Both the position numbers and the translations under genes were made by a program. 64,000 bases of DNA from Plantago ovata (taxonomy: Eukaryota; Streptophyta; Magnoliopsida; Lamiales; Plantaginaceae), in NCBI GenBank assembly GCA_028274465.1, contig CM051455.1, positions 108,560,942-108,624,941 on the forward strand. The letters run 5' to 3'. The notes beneath the pieces are model-generated. The model had not been told where the DNA came from, made no database searches, and saw nothing but the letters and a program-made list of their open reading frames with translations. The stretch's first letter is position 1. Each line of letters begins with the position of its first letter. Below are positions 55,132 through 64,000 of this stretch, piece after piece.

Positions 55132-56698
55132 TGTTAGGAAACTTGTAATTTTGATGAGCAATTAACCATGCTAAATTAAGGAAAGTCTAGTAACTATTAC
55201 TCTTAAGGTCCATAGGAATTTAGAATTTTAAGGACATTGTAAAAGAGGAACGTTTGCTGAAGACTTAGAGTAGGTGCTAGATAGGTGTTTTAACCGCTTA
55301 TGATGTATCTTGTTTTCTGAAAAGAAAAACAACCTATTGAAGCATTTGCTGATGATGTACTTTGTTTACACAAACAAACTATTGAAGCATTAGAACCGTT
55401 CAGAAACTTGAAGAATTCGAAGACTGAAGACTAAAGAAGATTTCTGAAGATGGTATCTACAAAGGAACATGTTGCTCAGAAAGTGGAAACTTTAGCAACA
55501 ACTTGCATAAGTGAAAATCTAAACGACAGAGTAGGTTGTGTTGGATGAAACTGAGACTGACCATTTGCTGAAAAACATATGTGACCTCCTTGCTGAAAGT
55601 ACTTGCATTTGCGCTCCAACGTTCATATTTGAATTTCATTCAAATGAACATTAAATGCAAAGCATGCACGCGAAGGACATGAAGACTAGAAGACAAATAA
55701 AGGACGCTGCTAAAAGTACAAAAGCAAGACAGTGACATCTTAAGGAACAAAGCCTTAGAATTTGAAATTCAAACGGCTCCCTTGATTCACTATAAATAGA
55801 GGTCATCCGGCAAAGAGTTGAAGTGTGTCAACAACGTGATCAAACTCTCACTTGTGCTTAAACTCACATACCCTTCAAACACTCTTTACTGCCATTGATC
55901 CGTTCCAAGACTTAAAGCTTGAAAAAGCTACTTGTGACAAAGTAGAACATACACGGCTAAGAAATTAGTTAAGTGTTCTTTCTCTCGAACAAGAACAAGT
56001 CTTGACACCAGAAACAATCAAACTTGTTTACTGCAAAGTATTAAAAGTTTTGTTTCTTAGATTACTTGTTGTAGCTGAATAAGTTATAATCAAGTTATCT
56101 CATATCAAACCTCTCTAACTGAAAATACACCCTTTCAGGCGTGAAATTCAGGGGGAACTTAATCTAGCATAGTGTTGTTGATTATAAGTCCCAAGTTTGG
56201 TGGAGAACAAGGTTTCGTTCTCTAGTTAGGTTGGAAACGAAGAAAGTGTGCTTTGGTTTCTGTTGAATCGCTCTAGATAGGTGTTGTAAGGAACCTCAAA
56301 CTTGTCTTTGTGGATTCAGTCCTAGAAAGGACAAAGTGGATTAGTTGAAAGATTACGCCACTCTCAGATACCACTATAAAAAGTGTTTGTGTGATTTACT
56401 TACTTTATTTAGTTTTCAGCAAAGCATATCTATCTGTACACTGTCACTCTGTTCACTTGCTGAAACTATCACTTCTGACAAAGCACTTATTGTACAAAGA
56501 CTTCCGCTCTCTGATTTTAAGTATCAGCAAAACTCGTTACTGAAAAGTAACTAGTGCTTGCTGAGAAAGTTAAGTATCAGCAAACTCATTACTGAAAAGT
56601 AATAAGTCCTTGCTGAGAAAGTTTTAAACGACGAAAGTTTGAAAAGACTATTCACCCCTCCCCCTCTAGTCTTTTCTTGTTGTTTAAAGGGACCAACA
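55132..56698 (+). repeat. copia-1 3' LTR (1,567 bp)
   Basis: It runs from TGTTAGGAAACTTG to GGGACCAACA. Clearly diverged from the copia-2 LTRs, with several small deletions, in line with an older insertion. TATAAATA is at 55791-55798. Confidence 0.93.
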
Positions 56699-58081
56699 TT
56701 GCTGAAGTGTTTGTAGAAGCCTTCAGAAATCCAATTAACTTGGATTCATCTGCTGAATCAAGACCACAAGGCAGTGGAAATGGAAATCCTGCCTTAGAAC
56801 GATTAGAAGATGTCTACATAGTAGATAATCTTGATGACAACACTCTACAAGCAACAAGTGACATTGGTGCAGATTTAAGAAAAGCTGCACTTGCTGAAAG
56901 TGTTGCAGAAGAGACAGTTGCTGAAATAGCAACTAGTCTAGTCCGAGAAATTGCTGAAGCTGCAATTGCTGAAGAACCAGTTGCTGAGACTGCAATGGCT
57001 CAAGTCCCAGAGGTTGCTGAAACACAACAAGAGACATTGTTCGACGACGCATCTCATGATGTTGAGAATATTAGACCAAGTTCACCGATAACTTCAATTG
57101 ACAAAGTCCAACTGGTGCTGACTGACCTAAGCCAGCAAATGGACATGGAGATTGATGACAACAACAATAAGTCAGTAGACATGTTCATGGCAAGTAGTGA
57201 ACTTAAAGGTCTAGATGTCTTTGCTCAACTTGTCAATTCAGAGACAAGGGAGATTGATGAATCTGCACAACCTTCTCAGTTAGAGCAAGAGAAGAACTCT
57301 GCTGAAGAACAAGTCCCAGATAATGAAGATGTTATCAATGCTGAAAGGACTGAGTTACCACCTGCCCTTCTTCAGCAGCTAGTTAACTCAGATATAAGCA
57401 AAACTTCACTATCTGAAACTTTATCTTTAGCTAATATAATTCTTTCTTTACAGACTTCTCAAGATACAAGTCAGAAGATTGCTGAAACTTCTGCACCAGA
57501 ATCCACAACTCCTGTTTAGTAGGTAGATGAAAATTTTGGAAAATTTACTAAGTTTGAAAACTTAGTGCGTGTATCTAATATTGAGTTATTTCAGGATGAA
57601 CGATTCAAGGATGCTGCCACAGCTCCTGAAGCAATGGAAATAGTACCCGCACAACTCAGTGTGCAACATGAGCTTGCTGAAAGTCAGCAGGTAATTCATG
57701 TTACAGTTTTAGACTCTAAAACTATTTTCCAAAACCTTCCTGAAATTAATTTTACTTTTATTCAGGCTCAAAAGGAGAATGATGAAGTGATTCACATCAC
57801 GGAAGCTCTTGAAGTTATTTCTGAAGAACCTATACTCAAACTTCAAAAAGAACACTTTGACTAGAGTTGCTAAGTCTGTCAGCAACTGGCAAAGATATAG
57901 AAGGATGGACTTTTCAGATCTTCAAATCCATCTGTCCAATAAGAAGAAGAGAAACTCTCTACTCAAACTCGAGACGTTTGTACACTCTATACTTCATGAA
58001 GAACTCTCATATTCTTAGCGAATGAGTTCAAATCTGATTGCTACAATCAGAGAGAATGTGAAAGCTAAGTTCAAGAGTGCC
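56699..58081 (+). pseudogene. copia-0 ORF2 fragment (outermost SIRE-like element)
   Basis: The sequence after the copia-1 LTR is itself ORF2, entering at the residue block EVFVEAF and aligning with about 40645-41985. It is bounded left by copia-1 and right by Athila-3. TAG stops lie at 57517-57519 and 58016-58018, and a frameshift near 57830. The three intron-like cassettes are recognisable (about 57379-57453, 57523-57594, 57691-57765), the first with its donor GT changed to CT. The rest of copia-0 is outside the window. Confidence 0.87.
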
Positions 58082-58907
58082 TGATGAACGTATTTTTGAC
58101 GCGTTCATCTTGTCTTTTTCACCTTATTTTGCTATCTTCTAGCCTTGTTTTTTGGTTAGTTTTGTAGAATTGTGTCACGTTTTGTGTTTTCTGCATTTTC
58201 AGGCACTTAGGTACGAAACGGCGTTTTGGAGCTAAAAACGAGCCTTTTTGATGGAAAAGATGGCCCCGTTGAAGTTCCCCAATCTCCGTGGCTTGTTCGT
58301 AAGTGTTTGAGTATCAATAAGCATCGAGAAGGATGAGTCCAAGGCACCCGAGGGCCATGCGAGGGCAAAAAGATTGAGTTTGAAGACAAAAATCTGCCCA
58401 GGAGCCAAGCTAAGCGCCTGGAATAGTGAAGCGCTTCGCTTCAATTTCCAGGAGCTTTGGCAGAGAAGCCAAGCGAAGCGCTTGGAGTGCCCGAAGCGCT
58501 TCGCTTGCCAAGCGGTCCTCTTGGCTTCTCCAAGCGGTCCGCTTGGCAGCGGTTACGTTTTCGGATTTTCCTTCTTAGGTCTGATCTTTGATCATTTTTT
58601 GAATATCTTTTGAACTGTAACTGTGAGCATATTCGTAACCCATGCATGTGTATTTGATTTCTACCACCAACCGTTTTCCAAACTTGTTTACATTAATCTG
58701 ATTTCTCGTTGCTATTGTTCAAAGGAAACGATTCTCTAAACTTTTGAACTAGTTGACTGAAATTACTTGCAAAAACCTCAAGCAAAGCCACGTTAGGTCC
58801 CGAGAGAACGACACTCGGGGACAACTTGCCATTGCACTCTAGTTGTGTAGTGATAAGTGTTCTTAGGCTTTTAAAACAAATTTAATTGGTGAAAAACGAC
58901 ATCATCA
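58082..58907 (+). repeat. Athila-3 5' LTR (826 bp)
   Basis: It runs from TGATGAACG to CATCATCA. It contains GC-rich palindromes around CCAAGCG-AAGCGCTTGG and CCAAGCGGTCCGCTTGG (about 58385-58555). A clear TATA box is not obvious behind them. The partner LTR is out of view. Confidence 0.88.
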
Positions 58908-58910
58908 ATT

Positions 58911-58928
58911 TGGCGCCGTTGCCGGGGA
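58911..58928 (+). other. Primer binding site, tRNA-Asp type
   Basis: TGGCGCCGTTGCCGGGGA lies three bases after the LTR. It is the well known Athila-lineage primer site, complementary to the 3' end of tRNA-Asp. Confidence 0.93.
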
Positions 58929-59049
58929 CTTAACTCCTTTGGTTGGTGTTTTTGTTTTGGTTTTTTCAGCCAACATCTCTTCTTTGTCTCATTTCTGTTT
59001 TTGTTTCTTTTTGCTGAGATACTCACTATCTTGTATTTCAGGTGAGTGC

Positions 59050-60619
59050 ATGCCTAGAACCCGAACGAGTGGACCTATTATTGAACCTTTTGTAGACGAG
59101 ATAGATCGTTTGTTTCAAAGGAGAAGGAGGAATTTGAATCTTTAGTTTGAAGGAGTAGCATCTAGAGCTTCTACTTCTGGTATTCGGGAAGAGTCTTCTT
59201 CTTATCTTTTGGAGCCGATTCTTGAATCTGTCTACGGTTGGGGCTATACGTACACTTACAAATCCTACGGTTGGGGCTAGAGGACCAGCAATCATCCTCA
59301 ATGATGCCACCAGGGACTTGGAGATCAAGAATCACATGTTCCAACAACTTCCCAAATTCTATGGGATGGCTAATGAGGACGTGATAGGATACTTGAATGA
59401 GCTCGAGAACTTTGTTCTCCATCTTGGGCGACCAGGAGCTGGTGTTACAAATGATGATCTCCGCATGAAGGTCTTTTCTATGGGGCTAGGCGATCGTGCA
59501 AAGGCGTGGCTCAATACTTTGGAGGCCGGGTCTTTGACGACATGGGATCTATGTTTCGACAAGTTCATGGAGAGTTACTACCCCGCTTCCAAGACAATGG
59601 CTATGAAGAGCCAAATTAGCTCCTTCGAGCAGAGGTACAATGAGCCTTTCCACGAGGCCTATGATCGTTTCATGGGGTTGCATCATCAATGCCCACATAA
59701 CGGGTATGATAAAGGTCAGCTTCTCCAATTCTTTTACAATGGTTTACATCCTGAGATTCAATCTCAAGTGGATAGTATTTGTGGAGGTAGTATGGGGGAG
59801 TTGCTTCCTTCTCAAGCCCAAGTGAAGCTAGACATGATGTACCGGAATTCACAAAACCGGAATGTGAGGGCTCGTGTGCTCCAAAAGGAGCAAAGAGGTG
59901 AGGCCAAGGTAGTAGTGGAACAAAATGCCTTTGATGGGTTCGCCCATGAAGTGAAGCAAGCTTTGAGGCAAAGCGTTCCTTCTCCTTCTACGGAAGTTTG
60001 TGGTGTGTGCAAGAATTATGGGCACCCGGCCTACATGTGTCGTTCTGAATTTGCTAGAGAGCAATATATCACGAACGATGTCCGTCAAGAAGTATATGCT
60101 ACTGAGGGAGAGCAAGTAGTTGGAGATGTGAACTACGGACAAGGTTACGGCAATGTGAGGCCACAAAACCGTGGACCCCGAGGTGGGTACCAGAATGAAG
60201 GCAACCGTGGTTATTTCCATAACTCGGATCAAAATGCCTATGGGCCTATTCAAGATAGAAGTCGTCTCAGCTATGGGAACAATTGGTATGAAGGAGCACC
60301 GCCTTCTAATCCTACACCTCCACCTCCGGTTGCTAGTTCGGGACCACAAGGTGGAGGGGTGCTTCCTTCACCTCTTGTCTCTTCACTTAATGATCTGGTT
60401 ATGAAGACGAATAAATTCATGGAGCATTACTATCGTAATGAGGCTACAAACAATCAACGCTTTGAGAAGCTTGAGGCTAGTAGTAGCAACCTCCATAAGA
60501 AGCTACAAGAGCTTATAGATCGAGGGGCGAGTAGAGAGCAAGGGAAGTTTCCCGGAAACACGGAGAAGGCTATGGCCATAACCGTGGTGACTTATTTGCC
60601 CTGGAGATCACGGTTGTGA
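59050..60619 (+). pseudogene. gag: Athila-3 gag (broken)
   Basis: The start is MPRTRTSGPIIEPF, ten bases after a TTTCAG|GTGAGT stretch. TAG at 59143-59145 and a frameshift before about 59280 break the N-terminus. From there the frame is open. It holds the retrotransposon gag domain (FQQLPKFYGMANEDVIGYL, then LRMKVFSMGLGDRAKAWL), a zinc knuckle CGVCKNYGHPAYMC near 59997-60038, a Gly/Arg/Asn-rich RNA-binding region, a Pro-rich stretch and a short coiled region. A further frameshift near 60590 separates it from protease. Clearly homologous to Athila-2 gag. Confidence 0.88.
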
Positions 60620-61338
60620 GGGACAATGCACTAGTTGAGGTGCCAAGTTGCAAGGTAACTGAAACTTGCAAGGTGAGTGAGGAGCTTGAGACTCCTAAGG
60701 TAGTTATGGAAGAGAAAGTGGTCGCACAATCTGATGCGATAGTTGAGGAAGTGAATGAAAACTCATCGTCTGAGGATGAGTTGGTGGATATGGTGGAAGT
60801 GCCTATCCAAGAGAGCTTTGATGTGGAAATCGGCTTGGGAAAGAAGGATGGAATAGTGGCAACTTTAGACACGGGAGCGGGTGTGAATGTCATACCTTTG
60901 AACGTGTACGAAGAGTCGGGTTTGTCTGGCTTAAGACCAATGAAGTGCATGGTGCAATTGGCGGATGGGTCTATGAAGAAGCCATTGGGTGTGATCGAAA
61001 ATCTAGTGGTAAGAGTCGCCGGTGTAGATGTCAAGACGAACTTCATCGTCATGCCTACATCCTCCGCAAAGCTCAAGGATGTGGTTCTTTTGGGTAGAGC
61101 CTTCATCAACAAAGTACATATGGTGATAGACATGTACTGTCGTACATGTAGCTTCGAGGTAAATGGCAAGCAACATACGTTGCGAGCCATAGTTAATTCA
61201 TGTGCTTATGTTGATACTAACGAACTTGTAGGATTTTTTGGTCCTCTTTATGTTCGTCAAGATGTGCAGGGACTTAGTGCTTTGAAGAGCACTTGGACGG
61301 GGAAGTTTAGTACCCGATGCAAAATTGATCCCACATGA
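60616..61338 (+). CDS. Athila-3 aspartic protease region
   Basis: The 240-codon frame continues the gag-protease polyprotein after a frameshift, so its first Met is not a true start. An acidic linker precedes the retropepsin core: active site ATLDTGAG near 60858-60880, VIPLNVYEESG, a flap-like ADGSMKKPLG and VVLLGRAFI. It ends at TGA 61336-61338, beyond which no RT is found. It would mature the Gag particle if produced. Confidence 0.8.
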   Translation: MRDNALVEVPSCKVTETCKVSEELETPKVVMEEKVVAQSDAIVEEVNENSSSEDELVDMVEVPIQESFDVEIGLGKKDGIVATLDTGAGVNVIPLNVYEESGLSGLRPMKCMVQLADGSMKKPLGVIENLVVRVAGVDVKTNFIVMPTSSAKLKDVVLLGRAFINKVHMVIDMYCRTCSFEVNGKQHTLRAIVNSCAYVDTNELVGFFGPLYVRQDVQGLSALKSTWTGKFSTRCKIDPT

Positions 61339-62501
61339 GCTAAGATGAGTCGAGCCAACGACTTTTAAACGAAGGCGCTTCTCAGGAGGCAACCCGAGGT
61401 TGTAGGTAATTGCATGTAGATTAGAAGAACGTTTAAAATTTTGTTTCGTTGTTTAGACAAGTTTTTTGGGGTGAAAATTTAGCAAAAGTTGGAAAAAATA
61501 TATTTGGGAGCTTTAGGTCCCAAGCGGTCCGCTTGGATTTCCAGTAAGAATCCCATTCTTACTGGAAATCCAAGCGAAGCGCTTGGCTCGCCCAAGTGGT
61601 CCGCTTGAATTTCCAGTAGGAATGAAAATTCCTACTGGAAATCCAAGTGGAGCGCTTGGGAGTGCCCAAGCGGACCGCTTGCCAAGCGCTTCGCTTGGGC
61701 CACCCAAGCGCTTCGCTTGTCTTTCCTTAAGGAAGCAAACGGGGCACTTGAGATTCAAAGCCTCCCACTTCGTTTTCTTCCTCCTTTGCCGATTTTTGCA
61801 CCCAAAAATCTCAATCTCTCTCAATTCTCCACCAATTCTTGCAATCTTGTGCATTTTACAAAGCCCATCACCCCCTCTATCATTTAAACCGATCAAATTT
61901 TACGTTTGAAGCATCCATAACAAGGAATCAAAGGTACCTCTCATGAACCCTAACTTTCTTGAATTTGGGATTTCATCTTAATCAGCTTCAATTGTGTTAT
62001 GCATTGGTGAATTAGAGTTTGATAATGATTATTGAGCATGTTTCTTACTAGATGTGATGTCTAAATTCGAATTTTGCTCTTCTTGATTTATGATGAACTC
62101 TAGTGCTCGAATTTTTTTCTATGTAATTGTTTGATGATTATTAGCCTTGAATTTGAGTTATGTTATGATTATGGTGATGTTGTGATTGCATGAGAATGTG
62201 TTGGATTGGTTGGGTAATTTAATTGGAGAGTTTGTTTGCTTGGTTTAGATTCGTATGGATTTATCGTAACGAAGCGTTAAAGCTTCTCGATTTGTTCATA
62301 TGAACTTTAGCAAGCCTTCAAACTCACCATGAGACTACTTGAGTGGGTTTTGACGTCTAAGAGTCGACTTGTTGCGTTATGACTCGTTTTAAACGAAGAA
62401 CGTATGCTTGTCCTAGAGTAGAAGTAGATTGTTTGATAGTAGTATAAGAATCTAAGTCTCATTGTCTCTTGAAGTTATCTAACAAGATTCTTCTAGGTAC
62501 A
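61339..62501 (+). other. Athila-3 region between protease and third ORF
   Basis: No gene. It holds the AGGCAA-loop stem-loop (61381-61398), a GC-rich palindrome cluster (61511-61727) and AT-rich DNA with no clear signal up to the third-ORF start. In complete Athila elements pol would lie before the stem-loop. Confidence 0.75.
61511..61727. repeat. CCAAGCGG/CCAAGCGA palindrome cluster in Athila-3
   Basis: CCAAGCGGTCCGCTTGG, CCAAGCGAAGCGCTTGG and a TTTCCAGTA(A/G)GAAT inverted pair alternate six or more times. The same words fill the LTR at 58385-58555. Confidence 0.75.
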
Positions 62502-63812
62502 ATGGCATCAAGAATATCCAAGAGATCAAGGGGAGAAGGGACCTCGAGTGCCCAACAAACGGCCACACCCGGCGAGTATCGCCAATCAGGGAGGGCAAGG
62601 CAATTCGAAGCGAATTTCCATGCCCACAAGCACACATACATTTCCGAGAGGAGCATTCGCTTCACAGCTGGGGAGAGCGTGTTGGAGGGCGCCAGAGAGC
62701 TCAACAAGCTCATTATTGAGCGAGGTTGGAAGTACTATGGCGAGGTCATGCCAAATTGGGACCAAGTAGTAGTGGAGGACTTCTACATTGCCTTCATGGA
62801 CTACAATGAACGGACCGGTGAGGTTCCTGTCCGCGGTGTTGGGGTCGAGTTTACTCCTTTGAGCATCACTAGCTTCATCATGCGGTTGGATAGGCCACTG
62901 ACGCGGGATCCAAACCGCCGGCCTGAAATCCACGAGAGATTTGATCCCGCGGAGCTCTATGTCTACGACAGGGAGTCTGATCACTACCCCATGGAGGTAC
63001 TGAATGGCATTACCGTGGACGATTATGAATTGCCTGATGAGCCACCCCGAATTTTGCGCCACAACGATCTCACCTTCGAGGCAAGGACGATGCTGAAGTT
63101 CGTTCAAGCCAATCTGATCCCTAGCACACATGATTCCGAGGTTTAGTCCTATTACGGAGTCCTAGTCCATGCTCTCTTGCATGATTTGCCTCTCACTCCT
63201 GGCGTCGTCATCTTCGAGGAATTCAAGCGCCGCCGTAATGCCAACCAGAAGCTTGCCTTTGGTAACTTGATCACGGCCATGTGCAAGGAGGCCGGAGTTC
63301 CCGACCTCGTGCTGGACAAGAAGCCGAAGAAGTCCATCAACATTGATACGTAGAATGAGATGCACGGGGCTTGGTGCACTCAGCAAGGAGAACCTATGCC
63401 ACCGAGGGTTACGCGCCATGTGACACCTCCTCCACCTCCGCCTACGGCCGGACAAGTAAGCTTCGACTTCTCGGGGTTCAACCAGATCTTGGTCGATCAG
63501 TTTGGTAGCTTCCAAACCACCATGTTGGAGGCTCAGTCGACCCAATTCCGGGGATTTGAGGAGCGCGAAGTCAAGAGGTGGGAGGACTTCCGTGTGATGG
63601 AGGAGCTGCGTTGGGATGATTACCCGGGGCGTGTATATCAGCGTTGGGAGGCCGCTCGAGCAGAGGACACTAGGCGTTGGAGAGCCCACCAGGAGGAGAC
63701 GATGAACCGCTATGATGCCTTAGCTCGCAGAATTCCGGGGTACCCTTTCCATGATCAGACCGGTGGTAGTGGGAGTGACTTTCCTAACACCCCCTACGAC
63801 CCCTACTCCTAG
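62502..63812 (+). pseudogene. Athila-3 third ORF, plant transposon-protein type (two TAG stops)
   Basis: I prefer ATG 62502 (MASRISKRSRGEG) over the upstream in-frame ATG at 62469, because the basic N-terminus is typical of these proteins. The folded part spans about residues 60-280: VVVEDFYIAFMDYNE, VRGVGVEFTPLSITSFI and, after the first stop, LAFGNLITAMCKEAGVP. A proline tract and an Arg/Trp/Glu-rich helical tail follow. In-frame stops are TAG 63144-63146 and TAG 63352-63354; the frame itself is kept. It resembles the domain I recall as 'putative plant transposon protein', found in the env position of Athila elements. No membrane segment is visible. Confidence 0.82.
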
Positions 63813-64000
63813 AGACACCAGCCGACAGGGGCCACATTTATCGGTAGTATTTGTATATTATCGTTATTTTGGCTCGTTTACTATTGTTGGTTGAAACTCT
63901 TTTAATTCGATTTGGTTGTAAGATGCTATGACTTTTGACTCTTGTACTCTTTATTTGCTTTTGTAGTTGTGGCCTGTGTGCCTTTTGTCGTGATTAGTTA
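63813..64000 (+). other. Athila-3 sequence after the third ORF
   Basis: AT-rich, non-coding, continues beyond the window. No LTR start is seen. Confidence 0.6.

Larger units (their letters stand above)
6978..56698 (+). mobile_element. copia-1: SIRE/Maximus-like Ty1/copia element, interrupted
   Basis: The pieces are 6978-10587, 11709-17375 and 52176-56698. They hold the leader, gag, pol, a stem-loop array, a third ORF and the 3' LTR (55132-56698). The intervening DNA is a CACTA element and the Athila-2 stack; Athila-1 sits in the leader. The 5' LTR is left of the window. After the 3' LTR the sequence enters another SIRE-like third ORF (copia-0), so copia-1 is itself inserted there. The 5-bp target duplication would be TTGCT (56699-56703), with its left copy out of view. 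Many stops and frameshifts make it an old, dead copy. Confidence 0.9.
58082..64000 (+). mobile_element. Athila-3: Athila-type element without visible pol, 5' part
   Basis: The order is LTR (58082-58907), tRNA-Asp-type primer site, gag, protease, stem-loop, GC palindromes, then a third ORF (62502-63812). The window ends before the 3' LTR. The left flank is copia-0 ORF2; GTGCC (58077-58081) would be the left target duplication. RT and integrase do not occur between protease and the third ORF, where a complete Athila would have them. Confidence 0.9.

Noticed and set aside
62586..63689. Antisense frames of 181 and 175 codons
   Set aside because: Shadows of the Athila-3 third ORF. The + frame has domain-like conservation and the expected place.

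Overview
This is a block of nested plant transposable elements. I see no ordinary host gene. The evidence for a flowering plant is direct: Ty3/gypsy elements of the Athila type, one with the 18-base tRNA-Asp-type primer site; Ty1/copia elements with a tRNA-iMet-type primer site and a very long third reading frame (SIRE/Maximus-like); and a CACTA DNA transposon fragment. Every element with readable coding capacity lies on the + strand. The species cannot be named from this sequence.

The layout is a stack of insertions. The outermost layer is a SIRE-like element, 'copia-0', seen only as a third-ORF fragment at 56699-58081. Inside it sits 'copia-1' (6978-56698 with interruptions; its 5' LTR is left of the window). 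Copia-1 is broken by Athila-1 (1-6977, in its leader), by a 1.1 kb CACTA element (10588-11708, 3-bp target duplication) and by Athila-2 (17376-52175, target duplication CTAAG). The 5' LTR of Athila-2 is cut by another gypsy-type LTR, 'LTR-X' (17835-18892 plus 46457-47153). LTR-X in turn holds the young 'copia-2' (18893-46451, target duplication GATTG). On the right, Athila-3 (58082 to beyond 64000) is inserted in copia-0.

Copia-2 appears as LTR-internal-LTR-internal-LTR, with a run of exactly 100 N at 28142-28241 and a 3,176-bp direct duplication at 35627-41978. Single-base deletions crowd around the N run, so part of this arrangement may be an assembly product. Its third ORF is intact once (39223-44511, 1762 codons).

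Athila-1 keeps RT, RNase H and integrase, but the integrase part is broken. Athila-2 and, as far as visible, Athila-3 have gag and protease with no RT or integrase in the expected place, so both look like non-autonomous derivatives.

The most unusual signals lie outside the enzymes. (1) An array of about seven small stem-loops between pol and the third ORF of the SIRE-like elements has a conserved seven-base loop and base-pair changes that compensate between copies. (2) Three consecutive, in-frame, phase-0 intron-like cassettes of 75, 72 and 75 bases lie inside the third ORF and occur in three diverged copies. (3) A candidate internal promoter (palindrome plus TATA boxes) precedes that ORF. 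(4) Hairpin-plus-polypurine modules recur in the 3' non-coding part of the Athila elements. (5) GC-rich palindrome cassettes sit just upstream of Athila LTR TATA boxes and recur inside the elements.
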